NCBI RefSeq assembly: GCF_001761485.1
Contig: NC_090771.1
Location: 1,984,001-2,048,000, forward strand
Length of the DNA stretch: 64,000 nucleotides
Source: Yarrowia lipolytica
Lineage: Eukaryota; Ascomycota; Dipodascomycetes; Dipodascales
Direction: 5' to 3'
Shown here: in pieces, positions 12,284 to 22,374 of the stretch
How the letters are laid out: each line of letters opens with the position of its first letter
Position numbering within the stretch: the first letter of the stretch is position 1
Notes under the pieces: model-generated
Database searches by the model: none
What the model saw: the letters and a program-made list of their open reading frames with translations, nothing else
Told to the model about the DNA's origin: nothing
Translations under genes and position numbers: made by a program

Positions 12284-14401
12284 ATGAACCACAACACGTC
12301 ATTTCAGCAGCAGTTGTTGCAGCAGCTGCACCAGCCCGGCGGCAGCAACCCGGGCGGGGTGGGCGCAACTGGAGCAGGCAACAACAGTCCCTCCTATCCC
12401 GAGGCCAGTTTGATGGGCTCCAAATTCTGGCAGAAACAGATGCAATTGGCTCAATTATCGCGACAAACGGGACCCACCAGTCACGGCTATGCCCGGGCGG
12501 CAGCCATCAACTCGCGTCAACAACACGGTAGAGACGGAGCCCAGGTGGACGCAGACAAGGACCAAGGCCCCAGCCAACTGACTCTGGTGGATCTGGCAGT
12601 GCAAACGGTGCAGCAGGATCTGGTAGAGCAACAGCAGGCCACCGCAGCATCCACGCCCCAGAGAGGATACACAAATCAACAAAAGAAGGATCAACTGGAG
12701 GAGGAGCGACAGATGACGCTGATGCAGCAGGAGAAGCATCAGTACTGGGCTGATCTGGACATGTCGGGCCAGGGTCTTATGTGTCTGTCACCGCCGCTTT
12801 TTCGCAGCTACGAGTTTCTGCTCAAATTGTACATTAATCACAACAAGCTGACCACGCTGCCTCCGGCAATCCGATCTCTGCGGCAACTGCGTGTGCTAGA
12901 CGTCAGCTCCAACATGCTTACCAAGCTCCCACCGGAGATCGGTATGCTCCACAACCTGAGATACCTGTTTGCGTTCGACAACTACCTCTCGACTCTGCCC
13001 CATCAGGTCGGTCAGTTGTACCAGTTGGAGGTGATTGGTTTGGAGGGTAACCCAATCAACCAGCCAATCAAGGAGAAACTGGCGCAGGGTGGAACCAAGG
13101 AACTGGTTGCCGAGCTGAGAGAGTCTGCTCCTATGCCCGCTGCCCCCAAGCCTCGAGAATGGATCGTTCTGGAAGAGGCCGGTGGTCGAGGTGGCGCTGC
13201 AACAGCAGCAGCAGCAACTGAGGGAGAGTCTGGCTCTACTGTCGCCACAGCCACAGCAGGAGCCAACGCAGCAGCAGCTGGTGCATCTGCCTCGTCCGAC
13301 ACCTTTACTGTCATGTCCTACAACACTCTTTGTGACAAGTACACTACAGTCCAGATGCACGGCTACACCCCGCTATGGGCTCTTGGATGGAAACACCGAT
13401 CTGAGACACTTCTCAAGGAGGTCATTGGATACGACAGCGACATTCTGTGTTTCCAGGAAGTCGACGGAGCCTCCTTTGAGGATTTCTGGTCACCCAAGCT
13501 GCACCAGCTAGGCTATGCTGGCCTGTACCATCCGAAGACCCGAGCACGAACAATGTCCAAGGAAAAGGATGCCAAGCGAGTCGACGGATGTGCTATTTTC
13601 TACAAGACGAAGTCGTTCTGTCTGATTGAAAAACTGTCTCTTGACTTTTCGTCTCTGGCACTTAAGAACAACGACTTCAAGAAGACTGCCGACACCTACA
13701 ATCGAGTTCTCAACAAGGACAACATTGCGCTAATTGCGCTACTAGAACATGTGACCACAGGCCAAAAGATCATCGTCACAAACACTCATTTACATTGGGA
13801 CCCTGCCTTCAACGACGTCAAGCTCATCCAGGTGGCTCTGCTTCTGGATGAGGTGGAGAAGTTTGCTGAGCGGGTTGCGAAGGACAGCAACCGAGTCAGC
13901 GCAAGAAACCAAGACGGTAACAACGTCAAATACGAGTCTGGCAAGAAACTGCCACTGGTCATCTGTGGAGACTTCAATTCCACCACCGACTCAGGTGTGT
14001 ACTCGCTCTTCTCGCAGGGCACCGTGACCAACCACAAAGACATGTCTGGCAGAGCGTACGGCAAATTCACAGACGAGGGCATGAATCACGGCTTCACTCT
14101 CAAATCTGCATACTCGAACATTGGTGAGTTGGCATTCACCAACTACACACCCAACTTCGTCGATGTGATTGACTACGTGTGGTATTCGTCCAACGCTCTG
14201 TCTGTGCGAGGTCTGCTTGGTGGCATTGATCCCGACTATACCAGCAACATGGTGGGATTCCCTTCGGTGCATTACCCCTCCGATCATATCTCTCTACTGG
14301 CCGAATTCTCCTTCAAGAAGCAAAAGGGAGGTGATGGCCAGCCGAAAAAGGCATTGGATTTCGGTAACTCTGGAAGCCACAGCGGCTCGCGAAAGACGTA
14401 A
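12284..14401 (+). CDS. CCR4: CCR4 deadenylase of the CCR4-NOT complex
   Basis: Catalytic poly(A)-shortening exonuclease of CCR4-NOT, the main cytoplasmic mRNA deadenylase. The protein has 705 residues. Residues 1-140 are Gln/Gly-rich. About 165-265 hold leucine-rich repeats (LYINHNKLTTLPPAIRSL and following), which bind the CAF1 subunit. From about 345 is an endonuclease/exonuclease/phosphatase fold: SYNTLCDKY, FQEVDG with catalytic Glu392, NTHLHWDPAF, ICGDFNST with Asp563 and Asn565, and YPSDHISLL with Asp667 and His668. The whole catalytic set is present. Between the two domains is an Ala/Thr-rich linker. Another ATG at 12180 followed by GTCAGT could hint at an upstream intron, but the acceptor is poor, so I kept the ATG at 12284. 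Confidence 0.95.
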   Translation: MNHNTSFQQQLLQQLHQPGGSNPGGVGATGAGNNSPSYPEASLMGSKFWQKQMQLAQLSRQTGPTSHGYARAAAINSRQQHGRDGAQVDADKDQGPSQLTLVDLAVQTVQQDLVEQQQATAASTPQRGYTNQQKKDQLEEERQMTLMQQEKHQYWADLDMSGQGLMCLSPPLFRSYEFLLKLYINHNKLTTLPPAIRSLRQLRVLDVSSNMLTKLPPEIGMLHNLRYLFAFDNYLSTLPHQVGQLYQLEVIGLEGNPINQPIKEKLAQGGTKELVAELRESAPMPAAPKPREWIVLEEAGGRGGAATAAAATEGESGSTVATATAGANAAAAGASASSDTFTVMSYNTLCDKYTTVQMHGYTPLWALGWKHRSETLLKEVIGYDSDILCFQEVDGASFEDFWSPKLHQLGYAGLYHPKTRARTMSKEKDAKRVDGCAIFYKTKSFCLIEKLSLDFSSLALKNNDFKKTADTYNRVLNKDNIALIALLEHVTTGQKIIVTNTHLHWDPAFNDVKLIQVALLLDEVEKFAERVAKDSNRVSARNQDGNNVKYESGKKLPLVICGDFNSTTDSGVYSLFSQGTVTNHKDMSGRAYGKFTDEGMNHGFTLKSAYSNIGELAFTNYTPNFVDVIDYVWYSSNALSVRGLLGGIDPDYTSNMVGFPSVHYPSDHISLLAEFSFKKQKGGDGQPKKALDFGNSGSHSGSRKT

Positions 14402-15570
14402 GGTCAAGGTAGTGGTGGAGGAGCTCTGGAGAGCAACATCAGTCGCATAGAGCTATGACTGGAGTTACACAGAGCAGCAGCTATACAATGCCATCGTAGC
14501 AGCAGCTAGAAGCAACAGCAACAGCAAAGCTCACTCAGCAGTTTTGTACAAGCAAACTGTTCTGAAACCACAGGGATATAGGTAATGATTATGTACGAGT
14601 AGAATAAAAGGCAGTGTAGTTACCACGATACTCTGTTGCTGTTGTAGCCGGAGGAGCCGAGAATCGAGCAACATGTGGGCCAGGGAACGGAGCAGGTAGT
14701 GTGTTGGCATCGGAAACAAGTATGGGCTATCTGCAATGCTCATGCCTGTTATCAGCAGCCAAGACCGCGCTTACAGTACGAGTACAACAACGAGTACAAG
14801 TATAAGAATCGTAGTCTGTTATGACATGTTCTTTCAACGGTTCTAAACGAACCTTAGCTGAGAGGTGGCAGGTCTTTATGTGTGAACAACGAGATGCTGT
14901 ATTGTTGTGTGCATGTATGTACAAGTAGTGTGTGTGTGTGATACTGAAGGTATTGATCTATTAGTATTCGGGGATGAGCAGTTGAATTGTAGATTCTGTC
15001 CAGACAGAATTTCGGGCGCGTTAAACACGAGCTTCAATCCTTTAGGTTCTTCTATTTTTGTCTGAGATAAACACACGAGGCAATCCAATCGTGTGTCTCT
15101 GAGGTTAGTTGTTCTGTAGCACTACGGCGCCCTTTGACTGTATGGTGATGTGGAGAGAGGGTAATTGAGATGAGAGAGGGTAAAAGGGACGTGGGGGGTA
15201 CGATACTTGGGCTACCAGCACTGCTTGTAAATAGTAGGAGCATTTACAGGACATATTGCGCAATGTGATTCAGACATTGCTAATGACACAGTGATAAAAA
15301 GGTATTTATCATATATCACGTCTTGTATACAACTCCGGAAGACCTCTCAAATCGACCCGTTTAGGCCGCTTCTCGAAAAAGTCTAGCAAGGCGATCTCTG
15401 CACAACAAGCGTGTGGGTTCATTGCAGCCCAAAGCATCGAAATATACGACAGTGGAGGAGATGGAAGGGTAAATAACTGTGAGGAATAGATTTTTTTTGG
15501 GTGGTCGTGAGTGATAGGTTGAACAAATCTCTAGAATATCTCACCACCGATGGCTCCTCTACCAGACCCT

Positions 15571-15594
15571 TCTTCCCTTCTTCCCTTCTTCCCT
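15571..15594 (+). repeat. Polypyrimidine tandem repeat, 3 x TCTTCCCT
   Basis: Three perfect 8-bp units TCTTCCCT within a longer C/T-only tract of about 36 bases (15567-15602). Confidence 0.8.
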
Positions 15595-16881
15595 CCTTCT
15601 CTGACCACATCATCTCTCTACAGTGTCGTGCTCCAAATATACAGACTCTGCATCAGTGGATACAGCTCGGCACTACGTCATAGCCGGAAAGCTGTATGCT
15701 GCAAGCAAATGGGCGGCAGACTACCACAACGCGAAAGACATGTAAAAAACCTGACGTGTATGGTGAGCCACGGTACAGTGCAGGCGTTTATCACCAGCCC
15801 ATATGTGAAAAGGGAATACCGTTACAGAGGTTTTTCTAACATCAGTCACTATTCACACACTCGATCAGATCGAAAACTTTCGCTTCCTCCAATACGACAG
15901 TCAATTAAACATGTTGCTCTTCTCCATTGTTGCCATTGTTCCGATGCCCTGTACTGAGCATGTGGCCTTGAAAAGACACTGTATGCCAATATCGACCTCA
16001 TTGGGAGCTACGTAAACAGCAAACTCTATTTTCAATTTACACACAGATCCCCATATAGCCAAAGTCATTTATGAGACCCGTTTCCTCCTCTCGACAGACT
16101 TTGTATTCACTCGACTTTCTCTTCATCCCTTCTCTCAACGACATTTTCTCGTCTTGAACAACACTTGTCAGCGACCCCACCAGCTTCCACAGCTATCACT
16201 ATTACAACTACCGATCGCGACTTCTGTCATTGATACCACTTGCCCCCCAGACACAAACACCTCGTTTCGACCAATCAAACCTGTCGCTAAGATCACAGCT
16301 GGACTGAGTGAGTATTACATCGCATTCACATACTTTGTGGCCTAATCCCTATCTGATGAGTCTACACATGGTGCCTTCAATCCTTTTGTGGAACACTATT
16401 CTCCACTGTGGAACACAAGACCCACCACATTCAGGGGTCTTCACCTGCACCGCTGTGCTCCATCTCATTGGTCATCTTCGCAGTGGGAATAATGGCTGTA
16501 TCTCATTGTGCAATAATCCAGAGAATTACGCTTCTTTCGTCGCACCATCGTTATCCCCGGAAGCCCGTTATTTCCGAGAGCATCATCGTCAACCGTCCAC
16601 TAACTCAGATCTACCTCGTTTGCGTCTTAATACCCGATTAGGCAAGTACCAATTACCCCGACAACCTACTTTCTCCCGCCTGTCGTTGCAAACTCCCAAC
16701 TGGCCACCGTGAAGCTTATTTTTCGAGATTTTCGCGCGCCCTGTCACTCCATCACGTCCTTGCATATCACGTCCCACCACTCGCATTTTCCCCTTGCCTG
16801 AGTGCTGTGCGTCGCGTCCCACCACACACCAGCCCGTTTTATCCAATAACGCTGAGATTGCATTATTTTTCGCACCCGCTA

Positions 16882-16891
16882 TTAATATAAG
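16882..16891 (+). promoter_or_regulatory. TATA-like element of the cyclin gene
   Basis: TTAATATAAG lies about 45 bases before the ATG at 16929. No other ATG occurs between 16612 and 16928, which supports use of that ATG. Confidence 0.4.
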
Positions 16892-16928
16892 CAGCTCCAC
16901 AGCCCACACGCCTTCGTGACCTGCTTCA

Positions 16929-18844
16929 ATGAACTTTCCAGTGAGTACTAATGACCCGGACAACGAGTCCTCTCGCCGACCCCCGCCGCCATCACCAGCG
17001 CACAGTGGACATTTCAAGTCGAAATGAATTTGGAAGGGTACCTGTCCCCGCCATTCCATTTAGCCCTTTAGCAGGGGGTCTAATTTCACTACCCAAGCGC
17101 ACCCAAACGCACTTTATTTGCCATTTGCAGCTGACATTGGCAAATAAGGTTGGGTACATGCACATGAGATTGGGACATTGAATTTGCTGAAAAGCATTCA
17201 CAGAAAAGACGCGTTTCACTTTACACACCACACACATCCACACATTTAATACTAACCACCCAGCGAAACAAAATGACGGGTCTCCGCGATGAGAACACGT
17301 CTGCTTCCATGCGACTGCCTCGAGCCAAGACCGCTGAGCCTTCTGACATGGACATCAGCATTGGCGAGAACGGAGCCCTAAACGCTCGGCCCGCCCTCAA
17401 CGATCTGAGCAACGTCGGCCTCTCTGGCAACGTCTTCAAGCACACTGCGGCCTCCCAGGCCAGACGGGCCCTCACATCCAAGACCACGAACGGCGCAGCT
17501 ACCAACAAGCCTGCTGTCAAGCCCACCTTCTCTGCTGCCGTGGCCGGTCTCAGTCGAACACGACAACCATACAGCAACAACCCCAACACACAACAGCCAT
17601 CCAACATTACACGAGCATCATCCACAACCACAAACCCCTACACGCGACCCCAACGTGCGTCTCTGCAGACCAAGTCTGTGTCTGCGGACTTTAGCATCCC
17701 AGTCTTCCAGAGCAAGACTGGGCCTCTGGATGTCCCCCCCATGACCCGAAAGCGGCCATCACAGGGTGCCAAGGACATGGAGATGCCTCGTCTGGCCGCC
17801 CGGGGAGGAAAGCATCATCAGACGATGGAGACCTTTGCCTACCGAGAGGAGGGTCCCCTGGCCAAGAAGCACAAGCAGGAGGAGGACAAAACTGCTGTGG
17901 CTCTTGAAGCCGAGCAGGAGGAGGTGATTCGACGACCTCTTATCCAGGTGCTGGCTCCTGGAGCCACTGGAATCGACGTGGAACATGACGATCTGGATGC
18001 TGAGGACATTGACGACCCCATGGCTGCCGGCGAGTATGTCGACGAAATATTCACACATCTGTACAACCTCGAGGAGGAGTACCAACCCAATCCCCGATAC
18101 ATCGACGACCAGAAGTCTCTGTCATGGAACACGCGAGCTGTGCTAATTGACTGGCTTGTAGAGGTCCACCAGAAGTTCCGACTGCTGCCTGAGACTCTGT
18201 TCCTGGCCGTTAACATTGTTGATCGATTCATGTCTCGACGGGTGGTTGCCCTGAACAAGGTCCAGCTGGTGGGGATCACTTCTCTGCTGCTTGCCACCAA
18301 GTATGAGGAGGTCTTCACTCCCGCTCTCAGCAACTTCGTTTACGTGGTAGATGGCTCGTATCCCGAGGATGAGATTTTGCGGGCCGAGCGGTTCATTCTG
18401 CAGGTACTTCAGTTCAACCTGTCGTACCCGAACCCCATGAACTTTCTGCGACGAATTTCCAAGGCTGATGACTTTGACATTCACTCCCGAACGTTTGGCA
18501 AGTACCTATGCGAGATTGCTCTGGTGGACCACACCTTCATGGAGTTCAAGCATTCGCTCGTTGCAGCGGCTGCCATGCATGTTGGACGGATGATGCTGGC
18601 CCGGTCTCAGTGGACCAACAACTTGGTCTACTACTCCGGAGGATACACACAGAAAGACATCGCCCCTGTTTGTCGCAAAATCTTCCAGTTTCTAATTGGA
18701 CCGGTGGAGCACGAAGCCTTTTTCAAGAAGTATGCCACCAAAAAGTTTCTCAAGGCCTCCATCATTGCTCGAGAATGGGCCCTGGGCGTCCAAGAACAAA
18801 TCAAGAATGGTGTCAATTCTTACGAAACTAACCTATTTATCTAA
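16929..18844 (+). CDS. B-type mitotic cyclin
   Basis: Regulatory subunit of the cyclin-dependent kinase that drives G2/M. The main exon (17273-18844) encodes 523 residues. A destruction box R39-N47 (RPALNDLSN) marks it for the anaphase-promoting complex. Residues about 285-500 form the two cyclin folds: WNTRAVLIDWLVEVHQKFRL, LLATKYEEV and the B-type signature FLRRISKADDFD. I extend the gene by one exon: ATG AAC TTT CCA at 16929-16940, then an intron 16941-17263 from GTGAGT to TACTAACCACCCAG, then CGA AAC AAA ATG in frame, giving 530 residues (MNFPRNKMTG). If the small exon is not used, translation starts at 17273. It resembles yeast Clb and fission yeast Cdc13; I cannot say which CLB number fits. 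Confidence 0.92.
16941..17263 (+). other. Probable intron of the cyclin gene
   Basis: GTGAGT donor at 16941 and TACTAACCACCCAG acceptor ending at 17263. Joining 16940 to 17264 keeps the frame open into the cyclin start. Length 323 bp. Confidence 0.6.
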
Positions 18845-18977
18845 TTGCATGCATGTGTTATAAAATTTAATGAAATCATTTACTGAATACTTGGGATGTA
18901 GGTCCCGTACTTGTATTAGTGTGTGGTTAGTTGAACTCGTATGTATTACAAGTAGCAGCTGTTAGACTGTGAGATGT

Positions 18978-19020
<43 letters not shown>

Positions 19021-19490
19021 ACGGTGTTGTACAGTCTGTACTTGACATGCATTGTCACCTGGGCCGGGAAGTGTATGCACAATCGAAGGAGACACCGACT
19101 ACAAGTAGGTATAGGCTGCATCGTACAGTAATGGACACTCGTACTGTAGCTAACGACTGTTTTCTCGTACGACACAAGTATGTACTGTAGTCGTAGCTAC
19201 AATAACACCACTATGCCCTGATCCAAACATCAAACTTCTCGAAGAACCTGTGTGGTTAATCATTCTATTGTTATATAAGTTGGATAAGCGAAAACACTTC
19301 AGGCAAGATGGTACAATCCTACACTACAGACACGACCCTGACCGACAGCATTGCTCCACCAGCTTAGTTGCTGTCTACAACATGGGCTACAGTATGCTTA
19401 CTGTTTCAAGAACTCAGCAAACTACAGGCACATTCGAATCCGCATGTCTCGCATCATCTTATCATCATTCATTACTTCCCACCTCGGCAT
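18845..19490. other. Intergenic region between convergent cyclin and HIT genes
   Basis: Contains the (GA)n microsatellite and several ACAAGTA and GTACAGT oligomers. No gene was recognised. Confidence 0.6.
18980..19018 (+). repeat. (GA)n microsatellite, about 19 units
   Basis: An uninterrupted run of GA dinucleotides, 39 bases, in the 3' flank of the cyclin gene. Confidence 0.97.
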
Positions 19491-20330
19491 TTACAACTTA
19501 GCGGAAATGTCAATACCCTGGGTGGAGGCAGCATGTGCCAGCAAGGTAGAGATCTTGGTTCTCAGCTTGGGGATTGTCTTCTGGGCCCATTCCTGGTTGA
19601 GGTCCGATCTAAGGTTTCGGCCGAATACCTGAGAGGTGTATCCGAGCCGAGCTCGCAGAGGGAGCGCGTCCATGCCGTCAAAAGGCGATTTTTCGCCCTT
19701 GAGGTGGTTGGTGACGCCCTTGACGGCCTGTCTGAGATCGTCCTGCTCGGCATCCTTGGTGTTGAGTGGTCTTCGAGCAATCAGGTGGAAATGCACGTGG
19801 TCAACCACCTGTCCGGCTCCATGGCCGTTGTTCTGCACTACGTTGAAATCGGTGCAGCCCAAGACCTCCAGCATGGCTCGAGAGATGATGGGGATGGCTA
19901 GACCCATTGCCATTGCAATGTCGGCCTTGGTGCTTCCAAATTTGTTCTCCTTCAGTAAAGCGGTAGCTCCCTCAGACTGCAGACTTCCCTGAGGGAATCG
20001 GGGGTCTCCGAGCAGATCTAGAGTCTTGACATGGGCTCTGGGAATGAGCAGAATGTGACAGGTGGAAGACATGAGAGGCATGATATCGAGGAATGCTACC
20101 AGATGGTTTGAGGAGAAAATGAGCGGCGAGTCGGGCGAGTCTACGGTTTTGAAACCAGTGGAGGGGTTTCCTGAGATGTTGCAGAACACACAGTCTTCGT
20201 CATAGACATGCTTGCAGAACTCCTTGTGGGTAGCCAGAGCCTTGGTGATAGTGGGATCATCGTATCTGATGGTGTCCTTGAGCAATTCGCCGTTTCCTGA
20301 GCTGTAAGGGTCGTCTTTAGGTCCACTCAT
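19491..20330 (-). CDS. HIT-domain nucleotide hydrolase/transferase family protein
   Basis: The protein has 279 residues. A histidine-triad domain spans about residues 45-190: CVFCNISG at 47-54, a long central helix region, FNVVQNNGHGAGQVVDHVH, and the catalytic H-x-H-x-H of HVHFH (His178, 180, 182). The family splits nucleotide phosphoramidates, phosphosulfates or dinucleoside polyphosphates through a histidine intermediate. An insertion of about 40 residues (105-145) and a C-terminal extension of about 90 residues make it longer than yeast Hnt1, so it belongs to a larger fungal HIT group of unproven substrate. It is divergent from PRE2. The start MSGPKDDPYSS is the first ATG of the frame. 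Confidence 0.85.
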   Translation of the reverse strand: MSGPKDDPYSSGNGELLKDTIRYDDPTITKALATHKEFCKHVYDEDCVFCNISGNPSTGFKTVDSPDSPLIFSSNHLVAFLDIMPLMSSTCHILLIPRAHVKTLDLLGDPRFPQGSLQSEGATALLKENKFGSTKADIAMAMGLAIPIISRAMLEVLGCTDFNVVQNNGHGAGQVVDHVHFHLIARRPLNTKDAEQDDLRQAVKGVTNHLKGEKSPFDGMDALPLRARLGYTSQVFGRNLRSDLNQEWAQKTIPKLRTKISTLLAHAASTQGIDISAKL

Positions 20331-21290
20331 TGTTTTGGTGTCGTTACTCGGTGTTGCTGCACTTCTGATGAGCCGATAGCGTTAGCCGAAGTGTGTGAAT
20401 GTGGGGTGGGATCCCAAACTACAAGTAGCTAGTTAAGGTTGAGCAAGTAATCAGACAGTTAGCGAACGTGATTGTTCTGGAAAGAGTCGAGAAGCGAAAA
20501 ATTGTGCTGTGGGTGGGCCGTGGCTACTTGTGACTGTATTTCAAATAAAAGAGGATTACTGATACGTAACCTTCAGCTTACAAGTACTTGTACTTGTACA
20601 GTAAGATAGTGTTATAATTTATTGGGCATGCTATATAGACATTGTAAGTTGTAGCCCCTTACTGATAGCACGGTGTACTTGTACTTGTAAAAATCGGAAA
20701 TCAAAACATGACAAGCAACGGTTTTTGATTCAGAACCACACGCACAATCCTGTCCATAAATAATCTGTAATATTACTGTAGTTGCAGTGTACTTGTTTAC
20801 ACGAGAGTTCATTTGTACTAACCTCTGCTTACTAAGGACGGCGGCGTGCTACCGATTGACATGTGGCAACGACTACAAGAAATGTGTACTTGTATACAGT
20901 ATTGGAAATTATCTTGCTCATTTAGCCAATACTTATATGGACGATAAACACCCTTCTGAAACACTCTCATGAGTTCTTGTATCTTATCCAACACCCTGGA
21001 TGCTGACTATGGTGGCGCTGCTTATATAATCGCTAAGGATATTAGTTAAAGGTTCTTCAAGAATGAATGTAAAAACCACGAGATCTACCACAACTATACG
21101 CACAGGTTATAGTCGCCACTGCCTCACCCGGTCTTCTTATATGTGCAGGCTCGTCTCTCCTTCCCCCAACCTCAGTTACAACACACCTCGAGATTAAGGT
21201 TTCAATACTCGCCACTATCACCACTGTTAACCAAGTCACTGGAAACAAGACCCAAAAGTACGCATTCACACACAAGACACACAATCAACA
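20331..21290. other. Shared promoter region of the HIT gene and PRE2
   Basis: Divergent promoter region. It has ACTTGTACTTGTAC repeats (about 20581-20600 and 20680-20690) and, close to PRE2, three GTGGCG cores. Confidence 0.55.
21011..21213 (+). promoter_or_regulatory. Cluster of three GTGGCG cores upstream of PRE2
   Basis: GGTGGCG occurs at 21011-21017 and its reverse core CGCCAC at 21114-21119 and 21208-21213. Rpn4 activates yeast proteasome genes through GGTGGCAAA and related sites. The cores here are similar but not identical, so the link is inference. Confidence 0.3.
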
Positions 21291-22151
21291 ATGCAAGCAA
21301 TCGCAGACTCGTTTGTCGGAACCGGACCAATGGGAGCCATGGCTGCCCAGCACGAGGAGGATGTTCGAGCCATCCAGCAACAGCAGCTGACCCCATCGTT
21401 GGCCGTGCCACCTATCTCTCAGCCCACAGCCTTTCTGAGAGCCCACACCGATGACGCCTCCAATCCCGACTGTAAGATCAAGATCGCACACGGTACCACC
21501 ACTCTGGCCTTCCGATTCAAGGGCGGCATTGTCGTGGCTGTCGATTCGCGAGCCACTGCTGGCAACTGGGTCGCCTCTCAGACCGTCAACAAGGTGATTC
21601 GAATCAACCCCTTTCTGCTGGGAACCATGGCTGGAGGAGCCGCCGACTGTCAGTACTGGGAGACCTGGCTCGGTGGACAGTGTCGGCTTTACGAGCTGCG
21701 AGAGAAGCAGCGAATCTCTGTGGCCGCAGCCTCTAAGATTCTCTCCAACCTCGTCTACTCATACAAGGGTATGGGTCTGTCAATGGGTACCATGGTCTGT
21801 GGATACACCGCTCGAGAGGGTCCTACTATCTACTACGTCGACTCCGACGGTACTCGACTCAAGGGCGATCTGTTCTGCGTCGGTTCCGGTCAGACCTTTG
21901 CCTACGGTGTGCTGGACGCTACCTACAAGTGGGACCTTACTGTTGAGGAGGCCCTTGCTCTAGGAAAGAGATCCATTCTTGCAGCCACACACAGAGACGC
22001 TTTCTCCGGAGGTTCCGTCAACCTGTACCACGTGACTGAGGAGGGATGGGTCTACCATGGTAACTACAACTGTGGTCCTGCCATCTGGGAGGCCAAGGAG
22101 AAGGAGGACTCTTTCAACAACATCATCACCAAGCTCAAGGATGATGAATAA
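21291..22151 (+). CDS. PRE2: 20S proteasome beta5 subunit (chymotrypsin-like)
   Basis: Catalytic beta5 subunit of the 20S core. The precursor has 286 residues with a 68-residue propeptide that is removed autocatalytically at Gly68-Thr69 (HG then TTTLAF). Thr69 becomes the N-terminal nucleophile. Family blocks follow: [68 protein letters not shown] and [15 protein letters not shown]. Length and propeptide size match yeast Pre2. Divergent from the HIT gene. Confidence 0.96.
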   Translation: MQAIADSFVGTGPMGAMAAQHEEDVRAIQQQQLTPSLAVPPISQPTAFLRAHTDDASNPDCKIKIAHGTTTLAFRFKGGIVVAVDSRATAGNWVASQTVNKVIRINPFLLGTMAGGAADCQYWETWLGGQCRLYELREKQRISVAAASKILSNLVYSYKGMGLSMGTMVCGYTAREGPTIYYVDSDGTRLKGDLFCVGSGQTFAYGVLDATYKWDLTVEEALALGKRSILAATHRDAFSGGSVNLYHVTEEGWVYHGNYNCGPAIWEAKEKEDSFNNIITKLKDDE

Positions 22152-22374
22152 ACAGGGAGGAGTGGCATAAATATAATAGATATTGAAAGAATCTTAGCGC
22201 TGTAAAAATTGACTATGTAGCGTGTAACTTGAGTGGGAAATGTCTACTCACACAGATAGCTGAAAGCCTCACAATACAAGAAGTACAAGTAACTATCCCA
22301 GCAAGAATACACACAAGCACATCACAATATGTAAACGTTTATTACCAATAAATACATTTTTATTATACATGCTC

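Larger units (their letters stand above)
14402..16928. other. Intergenic region upstream of the cyclin gene
   Basis: 2.5 kb. It contains the CCR4 3' end (with CAGCAG-rich sequence at about 14470-14525), a polypyrimidine repeat, a small perfect inverted repeat near 15292-15311 (TGATAAA/TTTATCA), and a strong donor-acceptor pair at 16309-16611 that could be an intron in an untranslated transcript. No coding gene was recognised. Confidence 0.5.
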
